From the NCBI GenBank assembly GCA_015064685.1, contig SVRT01000010.1, positions 1-64,000 of the forward strand: a stretch of 64,000 bases of DNA. The letters run 5' to 3'. Each line of letters begins with the position of its first letter. Positions within the stretch are counted from its first letter, which is position 1. Position numbers and translations under genes: made by a program. Positions 60,331 through 64,000 of the stretch are shown piece after piece. The stretch comes from Oscillospiraceae bacterium. Lineage in GTDB: Bacteria > Bacillota > Clostridia > Oscillospirales > CAG-272. The notes under the pieces are model-generated. The model ran no database searches and was not told where the DNA came from. It worked only from the letters and a program-made list of their open reading frames with translations.

Positions 60331-61112
60331 TACGCTTCAAGGTCCTTTGTCAATGATGACATTGCCGCGTATACGAACAAGTAGGATATACATCCCATAA
60401 TCGCTTTTATCAGATAGTTGACCGCCATATACAGCCAGGTTATTCCCTCCGTAGGTATTCCGTACGCTATTATCAGCCAGACGTCACTGATCACGGCGCC
60501 TCCAAGCTTGGCAATAAGCGTTACGGTGGCGCAGATGAACGCTGATCTCAAAAGGCAATTCCCGTTATCGATTATGCTCTGGAACGGATACGCATGCGGA
60601 GGTATTCCCTCTATATGCTCATCCGTCTTTTTGGATGCGCGAAGCATCACGAGGCGCTTATCGGTATATTTTGTAATTATTCCCTTCGATAGCGAAAATA
60701 TGATAAACATCTGCAAAAACTCAAGCAGCGTCCAGAACAAGACATCTGTCAGATCCCACGCCCAGGAAAGCGGAATACTTCCTCCATTCACCCAGCTCGA
60801 CACGGTATTTGCCATATACTTATAGAAAGTAACCAAGCAAAACGTTCCGAATACACCTTTGACGCTCTTGGTCCCCCAGGTATAGACTGCCAGCAACATC
60901 ACAGCATAGCACATCGAAATTCCCCCAAGCTCCAAAAGCTCTGCTATATACTCGAGAAGCATCGGTATGGCTGTTTCCGCATATACAACGTTATTGGTTA
61001 CCGATGCCGTCAGTGGATACAGTAAAAAGCAATTTACCGAATACACAACGGCAAGCACAGCACCGCTCAATGATATCCATTTTTTCAAAACGGCTCTATC
61101 CGCTTTTTCCAT
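60330..61112 (-). CDS. Hypothetical six-to-seven-helix membrane protein
   Basis: Not recognised. The 260-aa protein has about six or seven hydrophobic segments (starting ~12-32, 63-83, 87-107, 120-140, 185-205, 235-255). The cytoplasmic loop around 150-175 holds basic residues and HIEGIPPHAYPFQSI. No transporter or enzyme signature was seen. It lies between the aminotransferase (34 nt upstream) and its own terminator, so it may be the last gene of the lrp-aminotransferase unit. Confidence 0.75.
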   Translation of the reverse strand: MEKADRAVLKKWISLSGAVLAVVYSVNCFLLYPLTASVTNNVVYAETAIPMLLEYIAELLELGGISMCYAVMLLAVYTWGTKSVKGVFGTFCLVTFYKYMANTVSSWVNGGSIPLSWAWDLTDVLFWTLLEFLQMFIIFSLSKGIITKYTDKRLVMLRASKKTDEHIEGIPPHAYPFQSIIDNGNCLLRSAFICATVTLIAKLGGAVISDVWLIIAYGIPTEGITWLYMAVNYLIKAIMGCISYLFVYAAMSSLTKDLEA

Positions 61113-61146
61113 TTTTATTTCCTCTTCGCCTCTTCAGGCTTTATTC

Positions 61147-62322
61147 TTACTTTATTTCCTTCAAGAATTCTTCGATTCTTGACAAAGCTTCTCTTATATG
61201 AGCCGTTGAATAGCAATACGACGCTCTGACAAAGCCCTCTCCACTCGCTCCGAATGCATTGCCCGGAACGAGTGCAACCTTCTTTTCTCTCAAAAGCGTT
61301 TCACAGAAGGTCTCGCTATCCATACCGGACACCTTGATCGACGGAAAGGCATAGAATGCTCCCTTTGGCTCAAAGCAGGTCATTCCGATCCTATTGAATC
61401 CTCCGACCATAAGTCTGCGGCGCATATCGTACTCACCGAGCATATTCTCTATGTCTGCGTCTCCGTTCCTTATTGCCTCTATGGATGCGTACTGCGAGGT
61501 GGTAGGTGCGCTCATTATCGCAAACTGATGGATCTTTGTCATCTGTTCGATTATCGGCGCTGGACCGCAGGCATATCCCATTCTCCAGCCCGTCATTGAA
61601 TAGGTTTTTGAGAAGCCGTTGATAACCACGGTTCTCTCCTTCATACCGTCGACAGACGCGATCGAAACGTGTCTTTTGCCGCCGTACGTCAGCTCGGAAT
61701 AGATCTCGTCCGAGAGAACGCATATATCGGTTCCACGCAGAACGCTTGCGATGCTCTCAAGATCGCTCTCCTCCATAATAGCTCCCGTAGGATTACACGG
61801 GAACGGAAAAACGAGCAGCTTTGTCTTATCAGTTATTGCTGCCTCCAGCTCCTTTGCGGTGAGTCTGAACTCGTTCTCTGCCTTGAGCTGAACCGTTACG
61901 GGAACACCTCCCGCAAGTCTTACGATTGGCTCATAGCAGACGAAGCTCGGCTGAGGAATGATGACCTCGTCACCGTATCCCACAAGAGCTCTTATTGCCG
62001 CGTCTATTCCCTCGCTTCCGCCAACCGTTATCAATATTTCGTTCTTTGAGGAATACTCAAGAGAATACTTTCGTTTCATAAACGACGATATTTCTTCTCT
62101 AAGCTCGACAAGTCCGGAATTTGAGGTATATCTCGTTCTGCTCTCCTCAAGCGATTTGATTCCCGCGCGTCTTATATGCCACGGAGTCGGAAAATCCGGC
62201 TCGCCTACACCGAGGGATATGACACCCTCCATGCTTGCGGCAATATCAAAAAACTTTCTTATTCCCGACGGCTTGATATCATTGAGTACCGTTGGGTTGA
62301 GTATCTTAGAATAATCCATCAT
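61147..62322 (-). CDS. Class I/II PLP-dependent aminotransferase (PatA/aromatic-type)
   Basis: Fold-type I transaminase, 391 aa. VISLGVGEPDFPTPWHIRRAG, FPFPCNPTGAIM, CVLSDEIYSELTY and the PLP-lysine motif VINGFSKTYSMTGWRMGY are all present. C-terminal VRASYCYSTAHIREAL holds the substrate Arg. Substrate not determined. Its ATG overlaps the lrp stop by 4 bp, so it is probably the target or effector enzyme of that regulator. Confidence 0.93.
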   Translation of the reverse strand: MMDYSKILNPTVLNDIKPSGIRKFFDIAASMEGVISLGVGEPDFPTPWHIRRAGIKSLEESRTRYTSNSGLVELREEISSFMKRKYSLEYSSKNEILITVGGSEGIDAAIRALVGYGDEVIIPQPSFVCYEPIVRLAGGVPVTVQLKAENEFRLTAKELEAAITDKTKLLVFPFPCNPTGAIMEESDLESIASVLRGTDICVLSDEIYSELTYGGKRHVSIASVDGMKERTVVINGFSKTYSMTGWRMGYACGPAPIIEQMTKIHQFAIMSAPTTSQYASIEAIRNGDADIENMLGEYDMRRRLMVGGFNRIGMTCFEPKGAFYAFPSIKVSGMDSETFCETLLREKKVALVPGNAFGASGEGFVRASYCYSTAHIREALSRIEEFLKEIK

Positions 62323-62801
62323 AGCAGGTATGCGCCTCTGTCATCCTTTTCATTTCCTACAAGCTCTACGTCAAGCTCCTTATATCGGCGGAGGACAAAA
62401 TGAGTGGCGGTTGACGTTACGCAATCCATAGTTGCAAGCTCCTTTGAAACGAACATTGCGACCTCCTGGAACGTTTTGCCCTTTACTATAACGCAAAGGT
62501 CATATGAGCCTGACATAAGATATACGGTCTCCACCTCCGGATATTTCATTACAGTTTCGGCGATCTTCTCAAACCCATACTTATCCTGAGGTATGACTTT
62601 AAGCTCTATAAGTGCGGAAACGTATGCGTTATCAAGGCTTTCCCAGTCGATAACCGTTTTATATCCTCTGATAAGGCCTGCACCCTCAAGCTCCTTGATG
62701 TCTTTTTCGACCTCTTCGTTTGTAAGTCCGGTCATAAGCGCGATATCATCGATCGGACAACGTGCGTTTTTTGCAAGTATCTTAAGTATTTTGGTGTTCA
62801 T
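62319..62801 (-). CDS. Lrp/AsnC family transcriptional regulator
   Basis: Amino-acid-responsive regulator. The ATG at 62801 (SD GAGGGAAAC) gives 160 aa. It has an N-terminal HTH (LKILAKNARCPIDDIALMTGLTNEEVEKDIKELEGAGLI) and a C-terminal RAM/ACT-like domain (VETVYLMSGSYDLCVIVKGKTFQEVAMFV). Overlap with the aminotransferase gene implies co-expression and perhaps autoregulation by an amino or keto acid. Confidence 0.93.
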   Translation of the reverse strand: MNTKILKILAKNARCPIDDIALMTGLTNEEVEKDIKELEGAGLIRGYKTVIDWESLDNAYVSALIELKVIPQDKYGFEKIAETVMKYPEVETVYLMSGSYDLCVIVKGKTFQEVAMFVSKELATMDCVTSTATHFVLRRYKELDVELVGNEKDDRGAYLL

Positions 62802-62829
62802 TATGTTTCCCTCTAAATAAATAAATTTA

Positions 62830-62858
62830 GGGGTGCGACCATAATCTGCTCGCACCCC
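62830..62858 (-). terminator. Terminator of the small P-loop gene
   Basis: GGGGTGCGA/TCGCACCCC hairpin, followed by TAAATTTATTT on the minus strand, between the P-loop gene and lrp. Confidence 0.7.
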
Positions 62859-62894
62859 AAAAGCTCGGCATTCAGCCCGAGCAAGTCTTCAGTT

Positions 62895-63302
62895 TCAGAT
62901 GTACTTCTTTACGAGATCGCTTGCTTCCTCTGCGGGAATGGACGAGGTGATTACTACGTTAACCTCGAGCTTGTTTGCAAGCTCGTCAACTTCCTTAATG
63001 AATGCCTCGAAGCCTGCGATATCATTGCCAGCGATCTTAAGCGCAGAATCTATGAAGAGATCGGTCACGTCGTGGTTGCTGGCAAGAATACCTGCTACAA
63101 ATCCGTAAAGAGCCTCTGCGTCGAAAATGAGGTAGTCATTAGTGTTGATAAGGCGAGCGGTGTACTTAACGTCAAAACGAAGTCCTACTCCCTTTTCGAT
63201 ACAAACAACGGTTCCCTCGCTCTTCTCAACTGCCTCGTTTACCATGGAGATGAGTGTCTTGGTCTTACCTGTTCCCTTAACGCCGATAATCAATTTGAGC
63301 AT
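62895..63302 (-). CDS. Small P-loop NTPase of unknown function
   Basis: A 135-aa protein with a Walker A motif LIIGVKGTGKTKTLI at the N-terminus and a likely Walker B strand (DLFIDSAL). The rest is an alpha/beta fold (VVCIEKGVGLRF, VDELANKLEVNVVITSS) like a minimal RecA/thymidine-kinase-type core. No partner domain. It has a good promoter and terminator, so it is a single-gene unit. Not assigned to a known family with confidence. Confidence 0.75.
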   Translation of the reverse strand: MLKLIIGVKGTGKTKTLISMVNEAVEKSEGTVVCIEKGVGLRFDVKYTARLINTNDYLIFDAEALYGFVAGILASNHDVTDLFIDSALKIAGNDIAGFEAFIKEVDELANKLEVNVVITSSIPAEEASDLVKKYI

Positions 63303-63378
63303 AAATGTCCTCCTCTGCCGCCGGTTTGCGGCTTTGTATATTTTTATATTTCCTACGAAATTTTTCTTCCGTTAATCC

Positions 63379-63407
63379 ATTATAGCATAGTTTTATGCCA
63401 TTTGCAA
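63379..63407 (-). promoter_or_regulatory. Promoter of the small P-loop gene
   Basis: TTGCAA (63402-63407), 17 bp, TATAAT (63379-63384) on the minus strand, between the pgi stop and the P-loop gene. Confidence 0.8.
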
Positions 63408-63433
63408 GTGGGATATTGAATTTTTTTGCAAAT

Positions 63434-64000
63434 TTATTTCAATTTTTCCTCGAGTTCTGCTCTCATTTCCTCGTAACCGGGCTTTCCAAGGAGCGCGAAC
63501 ATATTTTTCTTATACGCTTCAACTCCGGGCTGATTGAAGGGGTTGACTCCGAGCATATAGCCGGAAAGTGCGCACGCGAGCTCGAAGAAATAGAAGATGT
63601 ATCCGAGCGAGTACGCGCTTCTGTCCTTCATTTCGATAAGGATATTCGGTACTCCGCCGTCTACGTGAGCGAGCAAAGTTCCCTGCATTGCGGTCTTCTT
63701 TACAACATTGAGATCAACGCCCGAGAGGAAGTTGAGTCCGTCGATATTGTTGGGGTCGTGGGGGATCTTGAACTCTATTCCGTTATCCTCGACTGCGATG
63801 ACCGTCTCAAAAAGGTTTCTTACGCCGTCCTGGATATACTGACCGAGAGAGTGGAGGTCTGTCGAGAAGATAACCGATGCGGGGAAAATTCCTCTCTTGT
63901 CTTTACCCTCGCTCTCGCCGTAGAGCTGCTTCCACCACTCGTTGAGCATCTTTGCGTATGACTCGTAGCCTACAAGGATCTCTGTGGTCATTCCCTTTCT
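63434..64000 (-). CDS. pgi: Glucose-6-phosphate isomerase, C-terminal part (cut by window edge)
   Basis: Interconverts glucose-6-phosphate and fructose-6-phosphate in glycolysis. The visible 189 residues include [39 protein letters not shown], and the PGI signature [21 protein letters not shown]. The frame stays open past the track's Met to base 64000, so the gene starts beyond the window. The C-terminus is normal. Confidence 0.95.
   Translation of the reverse strand, partial: RKGMTTEILVGYESYAKMLNEWWKQLYGESEGKDKRGIFPASVIFSTDLHSLGQYIQDGVRNLFETVIAVEDNGIEFKIPHDPNNIDGLNFLSGVDLNVVKKTAMQGTLLAHVDGGVPNILIEMKDRSAYSLGYIFYFFELACALSGYMLGVNPFNQPGVEAYKKNMFALLGKPGYEEMRAELEEKLK

Overview
This window looks like chromosome of a Gram-positive, endospore-forming member of the Clostridia. 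The evidence is a YabP/YabQ/DivIC sporulation cluster next to SpoVB and MazG, a CdaA/CdaR c-di-AMP pair, a HemZ-type coproporphyrinogen dehydrogenase, rubrerythrin, L27 with the cleavable N-terminal extension plus its Prp protease, and near-consensus TTGACA-17-TATAAT promoters. An uncultured gut-type lineage is likely, but the sequence alone does not fix family or genus. No rRNA, tRNA, prophage, transposase or CRISPR array was found. About 60 genes are supported, most of them housekeeping and most on the minus strand.

Layout. 1-5.2 kb: rubrerythrin, a large repeat-bearing lipoprotein, the rpsF-ssb-rpsR operon and mntP. 5.3-14.1 kb: a divergent ThyX-like protein, a cysteine-desulfidase-like UPF0597 protein, an FAD oxidoreductase, glyA-guaB, a cell-wall amidase, pnuC behind a terminator-controlled leader, and a pseudouridine synthase. 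14.1-19.4 kb: an orphan GIY-YIG protein, the rplU-prp-rpmA operon with its leader, an orphan ROK-type regulator, rplS and a flippase. Two copies of a covarying structured repeat lie here. 19.4-31 kb: a minus-strand run yebC, argS, ybaK, recN, argR, nadK, tlyA, a PAP2-like gene, ispA, xseB, xseA, then a TsaD paralog with nusB. The usual dxs is absent from the ispA-tlyA interval.

31.3-36.7 kb is the most accessory-looking part. It holds a membrane protein paired with a probably inactive SGNH protein, then two tandem paralogous secreted proteins that share a paired CxC motif, acidic/threonine-rich stalks and an unusual SGCG-membrane-basic C-terminus. 36.8-44.1 kb: a radical SAM protein, an aspartate aminotransferase-like protein, an XPD/DinG-type helicase with a nuclease-like N-terminus, a MecA-like adaptor, family-4 UDG and an AEC transporter.

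44.1-60.1 kb: divIC, yabQ, yabP, rqcP and hup, then a long minus-strand run cdaA, cdaR, a COG2509-type flavoprotein, recJ, rel, dtd, hemZ, an MTA/SAH deaminase, spoVB and mazG. This ties c-di-AMP and (p)ppGpp signalling, DNA repair and tRNA proofreading to envelope and spore functions by position. 60.3-64 kb: an unknown membrane protein, an Lrp regulator overlapping an aminotransferase, a small P-loop protein, and the 3' part of pgi running off the right edge.

The best leads for something undescribed are the covarying repeat, the pnuC leader switch, the hairpin that appears both to terminate upstream of yabP and to mask its Shine-Dalgarno sequence, and the SGCG C-terminal signal of the tandem surface proteins.
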